NCBI GenBank assembly: GCA_023449855.1
Contig: JAEXHR010000045.1
Coordinates: 1-58,749, forward strand
DNA: 58,749 bases
From: Pseudomonadota bacterium
GTDB taxonomy: Bacteria > Pseudomonadota > Alphaproteobacteria > Rhizobiales > Xanthobacteraceae
Direction: 5' to 3'
Each line of letters begins with the position of its first letter. Position 1 is the first letter of the stretch. Positions 17,003 through 25,819 of the stretch are shown in pieces. The translations under genes and the position numbers were made by a program. The notes under the pieces were generated by a model, which made no database searches, was not told where the DNA came from, and was given only the letters and a program-made list of their open reading frames with translations.

Positions 17003-17016
17003 ATTTCGGCTGCGAA
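17003..17016. promoter_or_regulatory. Transfer-region palindrome, variant copy 4
   Basis: ATTTCGGCTGCGAA, keeping the TTCG-N4-CGAA symmetry of the three identical copies while differing in the spacer. It lies 35 bp before the HEIGH-motif gene start (16968), a normal operator position. Confidence 0.4.
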
Positions 17017-17077
17017 TATCGCCGTGCATGGTGATGACTTGTGAATGCTAGGCCTCAAACCAGGCCGACGAATCCTG

Positions 17078-17443
17078 CTATGTGGAGAGCTTTTCCATCT
17101 CTTTGCTCAGCTTGACGCAGGCGGCCATAATTTCGCGATCGACGATAGCGGCGCAGCGCAATTCGACCAGAGCATTACGCAATGCGCCGCCAGTCGCGAG
17201 GCTCGCATGGAGATGCTCTATATTTACAACAGTCGGCGCGGCGATGCGGATGAGTTCGGGAGTGACCAGAAAGCAATCTGACATCGAAATGTGCGTTAGT
17301 CGGAGCAATCCCGATGCGATGAAAAGATCGATGCATGCCGGTAAAACCTCTTTTCCCTTCGCTTGTAGAGGCCAGAAATCCAAAGGTCGTGCATAAAGGA
17401 TAGTGCGATCGAGAATGAGATCGTTCATTCTGCGCCCGTTCAT
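17078..17443 (-). CDS. Small hypothetical protein
   Basis: A 121-residue frame in the direction of the surrounding genes. A second in-frame ATG five codons in (MNDLILDRT) is equally possible. Helical, no membrane segment, no recognised domain; it ends LSKEMEKLST. It lies 93 bp after the next gene upstream and about 110 bp before the HEIGH-motif gene. Supported only by frame length and orientation. Confidence 0.4.
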   Translation of the reverse strand: MNGRRMNDLILDRTILYARPLDFWPLQAKGKEVLPACIDLFIASGLLRLTHISMSDCFLVTPELIRIAAPTVVNIEHLHASLATGGALRNALVELRCAAIVDREIMAACVKLSKEMEKLST

Positions 17444-17536
17444 TGACGGCTGGTCATCACGGCCGAGTTCGCCTCGTCTGTTGCCGCCGCGACCGGATTG
17501 ATCGCGGCTTGCTTGGCGGCAGCGGTGTGCCAGCTG

Positions 17537-18295
17537 TCAGACTTTTGCGGCTTCAGGAGCGTTGATGTCTTGGAGCACCAAGCCTCGCAGCTCGCCGCGA
17601 TAGAGATCGGCCAGCATCTCCTCTCGATCGATCTTGAGCACGGCACAACTATTGCGCTCTTCGATCCGGAAATTGGGCCAGCCGGTGCGCAGCGCGATAA
17701 GGCCGGCAAGCCCCATGGCAATCTGCCACCCTTTCGGAACCGTTTCACCATCGAGCTCAGTCCTGATGAGGCGAGCGAGGCCCGCGCTGGCGTCTGCCAG
17801 CGAATGCGGCAAATGAGCTATGTTCATTTTGGACGGATCCTGACGCAAAACAACTTCGCAGATGCGCCAATCATCCAACTGCACCACGGCCAGACCCCAG
17901 GCGGCCTCACCGCGCGTCGCCACCAAGCCCAAGCGGATCAAAGTCGCAATAGAAGGAAGCCGGTTTGGTCCGAACATCTCTGTCGGGCTCGCTGCGCGAA
18001 ACTGTTCGACTCCGATCTGGATCGCCTGCAACGAGTAAAGCGGCAGCGCTTCGAGCTTATTGATGAGCAAACCTTCGTGTACACTCGCGCGGATGGCAAT
18101 GTCCTGAACTACCCTGCTGGACTTGATGGCGGACGCCACCATGGAAGGGATGTGTTCAGCCTCGCTGACGCCTTCGAAGAGTGAAGCCACAACCACCTGC
18201 ATTTCATGGCCGAACATCGTCTCCCGCAGCAACGCGCCGCCGTTCGCGATGGCCGGTATAGCCGCGGTGACGCTGTTGGGAATCTGGTTATACAT
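17537..18295 (-). CDS. Hypothetical protein of the element
   Basis: 252 residues, no recognised family. The composition is mixed alpha/beta with several hydrophobic helices too short to be convincing membrane spans (for example WQIAMGLAGLIALRTGW at about 207-223). It ends ...INAPEAAKV. It is the second gene of a minus-strand series beginning with the SprT-like gene (gap 47 bp). Function unknown. Confidence 0.6.
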   Translation of the reverse strand: MYNQIPNSVTAAIPAIANGGALLRETMFGHEMQVVVASLFEGVSEAEHIPSMVASAIKSSRVVQDIAIRASVHEGLLINKLEALPLYSLQAIQIGVEQFRAASPTEMFGPNRLPSIATLIRLGLVATRGEAAWGLAVVQLDDWRICEVVLRQDPSKMNIAHLPHSLADASAGLARLIRTELDGETVPKGWQIAMGLAGLIALRTGWPNFRIEERNSCAVLKIDREEMLADLYRGELRGLVLQDINAPEAAKV

Positions 18296-18342
18296 TCTCT
18301 GTCCTTGCCGTTGATCGAAACTCTGAACTGAAGTGATCTCGC

Positions 18343-19056
18343 TTAAGCGAGGGGAAGGTTGCAGCGACGGCAGTCAATCTCACTGCCGGGCTTCGCCCAT
18401 GCGAGCTGTCCGCATTCGCGGCAAGAGAAGCGCGTCTTGCTGGCGCGCTTTTTCAATTGAAGGACTTTTTGCTCGATGCTCGTCTTCTCGACATAGGCAA
18501 CGACGAAGCCTTTCTGAACTAGCTCGTTCGCTGCCTTATCAAACCGGCCAGCCGGCTCGACATAGTGGCTCATATGCTGACCGATCTGTTTCCCCCCGGG
18601 AGTTCCCGTATGAGACGGGATCAGACCGATGCTCACCATCTTCTCTGCCCACTCAACATTGTGGTAGCCGGCACGAGATACATTGCCGTGGTGGTGTTGC
18701 CAAAGATGCACCATCTCATGGACCAACGTAGAGAGGGTCTCCTTATCACCAAGAGTGAAGTGATGCGGGTTCAGCGCAATCTCATCGGTTGTCGAAACGC
18801 CGTCAAAAGATGTAAATCGACGACGGGAAAAATAGCCCATCATGCCCTTTCGTCGTTGTGTCGTGATAAGGCACTGGGGCAATTGGTTTTCAAAAAAGAC
18901 ACGGTTGAAGAAACCGTAAGCATGACGGAGATGAGCGTAAGTCGCTGTCGTTGGATCGACGGACCGCCAATCACCGCTCAGATACTGCTTCGTACGATAC
19001 AGCGGGATGATTTCCGCCTCGGTATTGGTGCCGCTGTTTCCGTTCATGTCCGTCAT
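18343..19056 (-). CDS. SprT-like zinc metalloprotease-domain protein
   Basis: 237 residues. The active-site motif LVHEMVHLWQHHHG (His113, Glu114, His117) is that of the SprT/Spartan family, and the N-terminal LRHAYGFFNRVFF..LP segment is the family's typical lead-in. A C-terminal zinc ribbon CREC..CRRC (about 214-231) completes the architecture. Eukaryotic Spartan removes DNA-protein crosslinks. Bacterial SprT-like genes are frequent on plasmids and conjugative islands, but their role is not established. ATG 19056 is used; another ATG three codons in is possible. Confidence 0.85.
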   Translation of the reverse strand: MTDMNGNSGTNTEAEIIPLYRTKQYLSGDWRSVDPTTATYAHLRHAYGFFNRVFFENQLPQCLITTQRRKGMMGYFSRRRFTSFDGVSTTDEIALNPHHFTLGDKETLSTLVHEMVHLWQHHHGNVSRAGYHNVEWAEKMVSIGLIPSHTGTPGGKQIGQHMSHYVEPAGRFDKAANELVQKGFVVAYVEKTSIEQKVLQLKKRASKTRFSCRECGQLAWAKPGSEIDCRRCNLPLA

Positions 19057-19495
19057 GCCTCAGGATGCTGGTGTCGTGTCGCCGCGCGTTTTTCTCTGCA
19101 GCGCTGATCGGAAGCTATGATGGATTTTGCGAAAGGTCACCGCGGGCTGCTTTTTTGGCTTTTATTTTTCGCCCGTCTTGCAAATCCTTCCGGACAGGAC
19201 ATCGGGGCCGCTGGCCACGAGATGCGCTCGAGCAAGTGCTAAGAGGTCATGGAAAGAACGGAGCGAGGGCGGGTGAGCGCTTGTCAAAGGGAGCGCACAA
19301 AATCGACCATGCCGCGTAATTGTATCGTGGTCACCTCCGCCGCCCTGGCTTCAAAAGTCTGGCCTTGGAACGGGGCTTTAGATCGGGAAGATCTGACAGC
19401 GCTCATATAATACGCAAAATCAATTGCCGACCGAGTGTGCAAGCTGGTCAACAAGGTCGGCGCAGTTCGGATCTGGCGGGGAGAAAGGCGAAGCT
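19057..19495. other. Intergenic region without a supported gene
   Basis: About 440 bp between the SprT-like gene and the next minus-strand gene. Only a weak plus-strand open frame (about 84 codons, low-complexity basic) is present, with no ribosome site or domain. The SprT-like promoter is expected in the left part. I see no repeat or structured element. Confidence 0.4.
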
Positions 19496-20431
19496 CTAGA
19501 GTTTGGTCTTTGGCTTTCTACGTCTTCGCTCTGAATTTACGTCACGGATCATCCGCTGGACCGTTTCGATTTCGTAATCAACGTGCATCATTTTAAAAGC
19601 GGCCTGAACGAACAGGGCAAACGCGGTCCTCGATCCCGCGTGCGGGAAATCTTGCTTTTCGTAACTTTTCAAATGCTTTTTGTAGATTTCGGTCAGTGGA
19701 CCCTTTAGGAAATTCTCAAATGGATTCTGTTGCTCTACGGGAGCGTGAGGACTGGATTCTGCGGCGAGACGATCGGCCTCTTTAACAAGGTGATCTAGAG
19801 CTACCACAAGTGCTTCGTAGCGGAAGCGCGGATTGCTCCTGAGGGCGTCGGTTTTTGCTTCGAGAAATCGTAAGGCGCGTTCTTCCGGATTCTCTCCTTC
19901 AATAGCGCCAATTCGCGATGGATCAATCGGATGGACAATCCAGTCAACGCCCATAGAAATCCAATCCTCGTGATCAATCGATAAGAGCTCCCGCAGTCGA
20001 TGAGCCGTTTTCTTGATTTTTACGAGGTGATCGTGACGGCGTTGGAGCTTATCGGCTGAGTCATATTGCAGGCTGACTTGCAGCCAAATATAGGCGCGAT
20101 GCAGATCGTCTCGAAGCGCCTGGCAACTAATCGCCCAAGTTTCGATTCGATTCTCAAGTTCGTCCAGAATCGAGCAGCTAACCTGTTCGAATGTCGGGAA
20201 TTCGATCATGATGAGCGGGACGCCGTCAATCGATTTGGAGCTGATCGGCTTTCCCGATTTGCTTTCATACGGTGCAGTAAAAAACTCCGCGGTTCGCAGT
20301 TGCACTTCAATGTCGCGAACGCCGGGTTCGCGAACGGGAGGTTTCCAGCGGCCCAGTATGCTCAGTAGAGCTTCTGATTCAGGGTTTACTTGTTCTTCAA
20401 AACGATCTTTGACCAATTGCTTGTCGGACAT
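19496..20431 (-). CDS. Hypothetical protein of the element
   Basis: 311 residues from ATG 20431 (MSDKQLVKDRFEEQ). An in-frame GTG at 20566 would add 45 residues of low-complexity sequence. Cytoplasmic-looking and helical, with a strongly basic end (SERRRRKPKTKL). No family recognised. It is isolated by long gaps on both sides, so it probably has its own promoter. A helical charged protein near an IS wreck could be a cargo or defence gene, but nothing in the sequence shows that. Confidence 0.55.
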   Translation of the reverse strand: MSDKQLVKDRFEEQVNPESEALLSILGRWKPPVREPGVRDIEVQLRTAEFFTAPYESKSGKPISSKSIDGVPLIMIEFPTFEQVSCSILDELENRIETWAISCQALRDDLHRAYIWLQVSLQYDSADKLQRRHDHLVKIKKTAHRLRELLSIDHEDWISMGVDWIVHPIDPSRIGAIEGENPEERALRFLEAKTDALRSNPRFRYEALVVALDHLVKEADRLAAESSPHAPVEQQNPFENFLKGPLTEIYKKHLKSYEKQDFPHAGSRTAFALFVQAAFKMMHVDYEIETVQRMIRDVNSERRRRKPKTKL

Positions 20432-20566
20432 GGAGGCGGCTCTTGCAGGCTGACGTTTCGGATCGGAGGCGAAGCTGCCTATAGTGACGGAATGAACATT
20501 TACGTTTGATTTCTTAGAGCCTACTGCCGATCCCTCAGATGGGAAAAGTAAGCGTACGGAGATCAC

Positions 20567-20971
20567 TAAAAGAATGGCGTTCGGTTCTGTGAAATCAATA
20601 ACGTTACCAAGTGGTAATCATCCGAGCGGTGTCGTGACTGGCCGATTTAGCTGAAGGAACGTTCGAGTAGTGCTCGGACGTTACTGAATCGGCATGTGTG
20701 GCGTCCAGTTTTCTGCGTCAACTCCCCAGCGCCGCTCGCTGCCATCAATCTTCATATGGTCTGACCTCGAATCGAGCCGAGCAGATCAAGACGCTTAAGC
20801 GTAGCCAAGACTATAGTATGACGGGGGAGTGGATCGTTTACACCCGCCGAAACAACGTGAATACCTGAATGACACTTGGGACACATGGTGATGACGTTGC
20901 CATTGGCGAGCGGGTGCTTGCCTGCGCGAGCGAATTCCCGGAGCTTGAGCTATCGTCACGGGGAATTGCGA
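20567..20971. other. Divergent intergenic region
   Basis: About 400 bp between two divergently oriented hypothetical genes. It is AT-richer than its surroundings and must contain the two promoters. I see no clear operator, RNA gene or repeat. Confidence 0.4.
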
Positions 20972-21601
20972 ATGGACGCCGATTCACTCAACGGCGCTAT
21001 CGACCGATTCTTCCGATCCTATTTTAATCACTGCGTAGTCCCCGATGAAGACACGCTGCTAAATTTTCTGAACGCGCTTCACAATTTAAACGACAAACTA
21101 CAAAAGGAAGTTGGACGGAACTTGTTCGGCTCGGCGAAATTCATCTCGCTCAAAGCACTTGGAAATCTGTTCCACCGCCACACGGAGCTGATTCATGAAG
21201 TCAAGTTCATTCCTGTTGAAGACCTCCCGCCAATGACGACCGATCTGCTGATCATTTGTCTCGTCACAAGGGCTCTGGTTGAACGGGCGAGAGCGGAAAC
21301 CGACAAGAAGCACCGCGAGCAGGTCGGTTTGGCTTTCGATGCCTTCAAGTGGTACGGATCGATCGTCAATATCCAACCTTGCGTGTTCAATGTGGCTGTC
21401 GACGTCTTCGAACTTGTCGCAGAACTTGATATCGCCCCGTCTTCGGAGACGTACGCGCTTTTTCTGGACTCATACCGCACGGAAGAGAAAAACGGTCACG
21501 ATCATCGCGTGACCGGCGATATCTGGTGCAGTGCTGGATCGATCGCTGAAATACTCGAAAAGGTCTTCCATCAGAAATCTCGTCAGTCGCCCGTTCGTTG
21601 A
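20972..21601 (+). CDS. Hypothetical protein of the element
   Basis: 209 residues. I start at ATG 20972 (MDADSLNGAIDRFF), which has GGGGAA about 8 nt upstream; the longer upstream reading has no support. Helical, soluble, no recognised domain. It has LLIICLVTRALVERARAETDKKHREQ in the middle and aromatic-rich segments (RFFRSYFNH). It is the only plus-strand gene in the left half of the element. Confidence 0.55.
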   Translation: MDADSLNGAIDRFFRSYFNHCVVPDEDTLLNFLNALHNLNDKLQKEVGRNLFGSAKFISLKALGNLFHRHTELIHEVKFIPVEDLPPMTTDLLIICLVTRALVERARAETDKKHREQVGLAFDAFKWYGSIVNIQPCVFNVAVDVFELVAELDIAPSSETYALFLDSYRTEEKNGHDHRVTGDIWCSAGSIAEILEKVFHQKSRQSPVR

Positions 21602-21636
21602 ACTTAGGCTCCCCGCAATATTGCTGTTAGCTCCGT

Positions 21637-22161
21637 CTACTCTGGTCGTCGGCGAACCGATCGTGCCCTATCCATAAATGCGAGTACGTCTTTTTTGCGC
21701 TGTTCGGCACCATCACTGTTCGAGCGTTTCGACCGTGCTGGGGCCGCTGGGCGGGGTCGACCGTGATCCGTTCCATGCATGACCACAGTGTGCTTTTCAC
21801 CCCGCAACCTCTCTGCCGCCATGCCCGTCGGTTGTCCTTCTTGACGTACACCGACCCGCTGCGACTGTTCAGGCTGTTCGCGACGGCGTTCCGTCTCCCC
21901 GGCGGCCTTCTCCGAGCGCGCACGCCAGACCGTCGCGGAGAGCGTACCGATACTTAACGGCCGACCACTTCGGCCGTTAACGCCCGCAGCGGTCAAAGCC
22001 GTGATTATGTCTCGCCAGGTCATGCCACGGCGCTCGGCAGAATCGAACCAGGCCAAGTGTTCGGTCACTAGGCGCGACAGTTTCTTGCGCCCTCCACCAG
22101 GGAAATGGAAATCTCTAGCGATCGCCTTCAGCCCGGCTTCGAGTTTTTTGTTGTTGGCCAT
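21637..22161 (-). CDS. Small basic DNA-binding-like protein (possible relaxosome accessory)
   Basis: 174 residues. The N-terminal 85 residues form a coherent domain, with LVTEHLAWFDSAERRGMTWRD and then LTAAGVNGRSGRPLSIGTLSATVWRAR. It looks like a helical DNA-reading unit in which 'W-D-I..L...G' and 'S-x-G-T-L-S-x-x-V-W-R' recur in rhizobial plasmid proteins annotated as mobilization or TraK-like. The C-terminal half is low-complexity, Arg/Glu/Gln-rich and probably disordered. A role in oriT binding is plausible but rests on pattern memory, not on a search. Confidence 0.6.
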   Translation of the reverse strand: MANNKKLEAGLKAIARDFHFPGGGRKKLSRLVTEHLAWFDSAERRGMTWRDIITALTAAGVNGRSGRPLSIGTLSATVWRARSEKAAGETERRREQPEQSQRVGVRQEGQPTGMAAERLRGEKHTVVMHGTDHGRPRPAAPARSKRSNSDGAEQRKKDVLAFMDRARSVRRRPE

Positions 22162-22542
22162 CCTTAATCACCTCATCCTTCCCAAAAAGATGAAACCGAG
22201 GCCGACGTTCTGCAAGTCTCTGCGAAATTCGTCAATCTTATGCACGTAAAAGTAGAAGACTGTAGAGGCCACACCTGTGCATCTGCAATGCTTACGGTTT
22301 AATTAAAATTGATTCAGCGAGTGGACGAAAAGTACCGGCAAAGGGAAAGCAACGGTTGCGCGTGTTTCGGATATGATTAGGCGTAAGGGATATACTGATT
22401 CAAGATCGATCTTCCCGGCTCGTTGGCTGGCCAACGTCTGCCGTCAGAGTTTCCCAGCACACTACACATCCTCATAAGCCCTTGCTGCAAAGGCTATCTG
22501 AAAACAGCGATTTTGTTATCGCTACGGATCGCGGGGTGGAGC
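22162..22542. other. Gene-free stretch before the IS remnant
   Basis: About 380 bp, AT-richer. It contains the promoter region of the basic protein gene and one or both ends of the decayed insertion sequence. I could not identify terminal inverted repeats. Confidence 0.35.
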
Positions 22543-23096
22543 TTAAGCGGTCTGCAGGCGCCAGTTTGCGATGGCAGGTAGTGCGATCCACAGGCGTTTT
22601 ATGAGGATCGTCTCGGCTCTGTCGAAGTAGAAGTCGGCCGGTTTGGCGTTCTCAATGCTCACATGATAGTGGTCGTGATTGTAATGCTCGACGAAGGATA
22701 CGATCTCTCGGTCGAGACCTCAGGGTTATTAGCAGTTTTCGAGCAAGATTCGGCTCTTCAGGATTTGGTACTGCTGCTCGATCTTACCCTGAGTTTGCGG
22801 GTGATACGGTGCTCCCCGAACATGCCGTCTGCCCTGGTCCTTGAGCCAGTCAGCCGGACCACTTTCAACATACGATGCGTCATTGTCGCTCAGCAGCCTC
22901 GGTCGAGGCACAACGGCGGCGCAATGCAGGCCGATGCTGCCAGGGTTTGATCCAATTTGGCCGTTACGTCGAACGCACACATGGTGGGGCCAGGCTCCAT
23001 GCTGCTATGTAGCGCGACAAATTATCCAGCACCATCGACGGTTACGACCAACCATAGTCAGTGATCTTGAGGTAGGTGAAATAGGTTGTCCGGAAA
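22543..23096 (-). pseudogene. Decayed IS3-family transposase (integrase core fragment)
   Basis: Pieces of an IS3-type transposase survive in different frames. From right to left on the minus strand there is YFTYLKITDYGWS, then LDNLSRYIAAWSLA, then RPRLLSDNDASYV and RGAPYHPQTQGKIEQQ, then after ILLENC a stop and a frame change, with SFVEHYNHDHYHVSIENA and a final NWRLQTA followed by TAA at 22543. At least three frameshifts are needed, and the N-terminal half is missing. This is an inactive relic between the mobilization half and the catabolic half of the element. Confidence 0.85.
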
Positions 23097-23324
23097 GTGA
23101 ACACGCGGCAACGCCGGTCATTGTTTCATGGGCTGCGCCGCGTTAATTGAACGCCGCCCAGCCGCACCTTCATAGAAATTGTCGTGAATATCCGTGGCCA
23201 AGACAACAACGCCCGGGACGCCCCCCTGACGCCAACATAGACCTCAAACGTTCGGTCTAGCGGGGCGTAAATAACGCTGGTCCATCGATCATTCCTCCAT
23301 TTTTGAAGCTTATGAAACGAAAAA

Positions 23325-23981
23325 TCAGCCCGCGCGACCTTCTAATCCGGCTTGCGCGTCACCATCGGCCTCCGGCACACGCATCTCGAACACCTCGCGG
23401 ACAACAGTGTAATCGAAATATCCCAACCTCGCGATCGGCTGGATGGCGGGGATGTCAAGACGACCGTCCGCTGTGATAAAGTTATCGTCGATGTGAATTT
23501 TCTCAACGCGCGCAAAGACGATGTCGATAGTCCCGACATTCGAGTTGCCCGCCAGTCGGTGCGTACTCAAATAGCGACACTCGAAATGCACGGGGCTCTC
23601 GGCCACCATCGGGACCCGCGCCAAGTCCGCATACTTCTTCGTAACCCCAGCGACGTCGAACTCGCTCTCATGCGGTGGCAAAGCCATCGCACTACGGTTT
23701 ACTGCCTCACGTAACGCCCAAGTCGCCATATTCCACACGAACCAACCGGTCCGTTCAGCATTGAGAACAGTGTCCTTGCGCCGCCCGTCGGGATATTGGT
23801 TCGCAGAGAACATGACCATGGGCGGATCGAAGGTGAGGTTCTGCCACTGGCTATAAGGCGCCAAATTCTCCTCTCCTTCCGGACTAATGCTGGAAAGCCA
23901 GCCGATGGGTCGCGGCACCGTGCAGCTCTTGAACGGGCTGAACGGCAGCGGTGACTTCTCCGACCCGGGGCAATACTTCAT
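23325..23981 (-). CDS. Flavin reductase-like (FMN-binding split barrel) protein
   Basis: 218 residues. The N-terminal pattern CTVPRPIGWLSSISPEG, NLAPYSQWQNLTFDPPMVMFS and, further on, ERTGWFVWNMATW is that of the flavin reductase/DIM6-NTAB family, which bind FMN and usually serve oxygenases or act as small reductases. No partner oxygenase is nearby, so the substrate is unknown. It is divergent from a GntR/FCD regulator with a long perfect inverted repeat between them, so the two are probably a regulator-target pair. Its link to urocanate catabolism is only by neighbourhood. Confidence 0.82.
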   Translation of the reverse strand: MKYCPGSEKSPLPFSPFKSCTVPRPIGWLSSISPEGEENLAPYSQWQNLTFDPPMVMFSANQYPDGRRKDTVLNAERTGWFVWNMATWALREAVNRSAMALPPHESEFDVAGVTKKYADLARVPMVAESPVHFECRYLSTHRLAGNSNVGTIDIVFARVEKIHIDDNFITADGRLDIPAIQPIARLGYFDYTVVREVFEMRVPEADGDAQAGLEGRAG

Positions 23982-24064
23982 CGAACCATCTCCACTACGC
24001 GGCGCCTATCGGGTCCGCTGTACATTGTCATTTTGATCCGACGGCTATCAGTGCAATTTCGAAC

Positions 24065-24101
24065 CAACCGATATATCGATATGCAATCGATATATCGGTT
24101 G
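24065..24101. promoter_or_regulatory. 37-bp perfect inverted repeat between divergent genes
   Basis: Two perfect 16-bp arms (CAACCGATATATCGAT and its exact reverse complement) separated by ATGCA. Each arm also contains the self-complementary 10-mer CGATATATCG, so the site could hold two dimers. It lies between the flavin-reductase-like gene (start 23981) and the GntR/FCD gene (start 24181), the expected place for that regulator's operator. Confidence 0.8.
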
Positions 24102-24180
24102 TCAAGATCAGAGGCATTGCGCGTCCGTTCGGCTACAAGATGCGGCGCGCCAACCAGTGGGGTGAGTCGGAAACTCAAAG

Positions 24181-24819
24181 ATGACTGAGATCGGAAAAAC
24201 GGCCCGTGCGTATCGGGCAATTGAGGACATGATCCTGTTCGGCGAGATCGCACCCGGCTCGCTCGTGTCCGAAGCTATGCTGATGGACCAGATAGGGTTG
24301 GGCCGAACGCCTATTCGAGAAGCGTTACAGCAACTCTCCCGCAATAGGATGGTCGAGATCCATCCAAATAAGGGCGTCCTTGTACCTCCGATTTCTGTCG
24401 AAGCGCAGTTTCGCCTGCTTGAGACAAGGCGGGTCTTGGAAGCCCTCGCCGTGCAGTTGGCTTGCCGACGCGCAACCGAGGCTGACCGACGCAGTATGGT
24501 CGAGATGAAGGCCCTCCTCACAGAGGGTAGCTTTGCAATGAGGGCCTATATCGAGACGGTTCAGGGCACGCACGATCTTATTGTCAAAGGGGCGCGAAAT
24601 GACTATCTCGCAGCCGCGATGGGACCGTTGCAGGGTCTCTCACGGCGCTTCTGGATCAGCCATGTGGTCGATGAGCGGAAAGAGATCGACGCCGGCCGGC
24701 GGCTACATATGGCGATATTGCATGCGATTATCGACCAAGACACCGCCGCTGCCGAAAAGTTCTCTATTAAGCTAAACGACTACCTTGTTGATTTCGCCCG
24801 CGACACAGTGGGGCGATAG
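24181..24819 (+). CDS. GntR-family (FCD) transcriptional regulator
   Basis: 212 residues. The N-terminal winged helix carries AIEDMILFGEIAPGS and the recognition segment LGRTPIREALQQLSRNRMVEI (about 40-60). The C-terminal helical FCD ligand domain includes RRVLEALAVQLACRRAT and a late H-x-x-I pattern (LHMAILHAII) that in this family helps bind a metal and an organic acid. It probably represses the divergent flavin-reductase-like gene through the 37-bp palindrome. Effector unknown. Confidence 0.92.
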   Translation: MTEIGKTARAYRAIEDMILFGEIAPGSLVSEAMLMDQIGLGRTPIREALQQLSRNRMVEIHPNKGVLVPPISVEAQFRLLETRRVLEALAVQLACRRATEADRRSMVEMKALLTEGSFAMRAYIETVQGTHDLIVKGARNDYLAAAMGPLQGLSRRFWISHVVDERKEIDAGRRLHMAILHAIIDQDTAAAEKFSIKLNDYLVDFARDTVGR

Positions 24820-25036
24820 GTGCCCGCTCTGGAGCCAACCCGCCAGGTAATACGTCAACTTGTCCGGCCCCTGAAAATGGCAGCCTAGTTCCAAAGCCAC
24901 CAAGCCCGCGAGGGCTTAGAATCCGCTACCTGAGGAAAAGCGTGCAAGAAGGAACCTGAGGTCTCAAGACCCACGTTCTCGCACTCGCAAAGATCCGAGG
25001 ATGGCGACCTCCCTGCATCAGGCACAGAAAGTCGAA

Positions 25037-25819
25037 CTATGCTGCAGCCTTACGTCGATCGACACTTGAGGGCGTAAAACGCGCAACGAGGTCGAACAGA
25101 TTGCCGGGATGCGTCAAACGAACAGCTGTGATCGGCTCTCCGTTTCGCCATGTCCATCTCTCTATCACCAAGCATGCGGAACCAACCGGGACATTGAGTT
25201 CGCTCGCCATGGCCGCATCGGCATTGACTGCGGAGATTCGATGTTCTGCCTGCGTCCATGGAACGTGGCTTACCAGCCACGCGCTGGGCGGGACCAGCGA
25301 GAAATCCTCGTTCGAAGCCTCGGGTACGGCAACGAGATTGATCAGACGATCTTCGAACGCAAAAGGTTGTTCGCCAGCTTCGTGCCGGCACGTGACCTGA
25401 AGCACGGGTGCCTTCACAGTAACGCCGAGCCATGTCCGGTCGGCGCGACTGGCGACCCGCTTTTTGACGTCTGCAAGACTGTATCGATATTTCTCGCCAC
25501 GCAGCTCGACAACCTCCCTAAGGTCGGGAATTTCCAGAACGGCAGACTGAACCCGTGGTCGGGCAACGAAACTTCCTGCACGGCGCCGCCGCTCGATCAG
25601 CCCCTCTGCCGCCAGCCCCGCAAGCACCTTGTTCACGGTCATGCGCGAACAATCGTACTTCGCCATCAGGTCCTTTTCGAAGGGGATCTTGTATCCGGGC
25701 CGCCAATCCCCGGACAGTATCTTGGATTCGATGTCACGCCGGATCCGCTGATAGAGGAGAACCCCTGTGGACGACCGCGAATGCGTCTTTCCTGCTGCCG
25801 CAGTACGCCTGGGGGCCAT
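25037..25819 (-). CDS. hutC: HutC-like GntR/UTRA repressor
   Basis: 260 residues. The N-terminal winged helix (LLYQRIRRDIESKIL..GYKIPFEKDLMAKYDCSRMTVNKVL) is followed by a UTRA ligand domain (about 100-245) with FAFEDRLINL and ERWTWRNGEPITAVRLTHPG. Known HutC proteins repress hut genes and are relieved by urocanate. The gene lies in the same element as hutU, hutG, hutI and hutF and an importer, and a candidate site (ATGTATAGACAT) occurs before both the importer operon and hutI/hutF. I see no such site before hutC itself. It is separated from the solute-binding-protein gene by 790 bp, so it has its own promoter. Confidence 0.85.
   Translation of the reverse strand: MAPRRTAAAGKTHSRSSTGVLLYQRIRRDIESKILSGDWRPGYKIPFEKDLMAKYDCSRMTVNKVLAGLAAEGLIERRRRAGSFVARPRVQSAVLEIPDLREVVELRGEKYRYSLADVKKRVASRADRTWLGVTVKAPVLQVTCRHEAGEQPFAFEDRLINLVAVPEASNEDFSLVPPSAWLVSHVPWTQAEHRISAVNADAAMASELNVPVGSACLVIERWTWRNGEPITAVRLTHPGNLFDLVARFTPSSVDRRKAAA

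Noticed and set aside
17440..17751. A 103-codon minus-strand frame ending just at the 17443 gene start
   Set aside because: Mostly overlaps the 252-residue gene in another frame. Only the last 30 codons lie in free DNA and there is no start for them, so I do not call it.
23325..24819. Flavin-reductase-like gene as a step of urocanate degradation
   Set aside because: The four hut enzymes already complete the pathway, and this pair has its own regulator and operator. Only proximity links it, so no pathway role is claimed.
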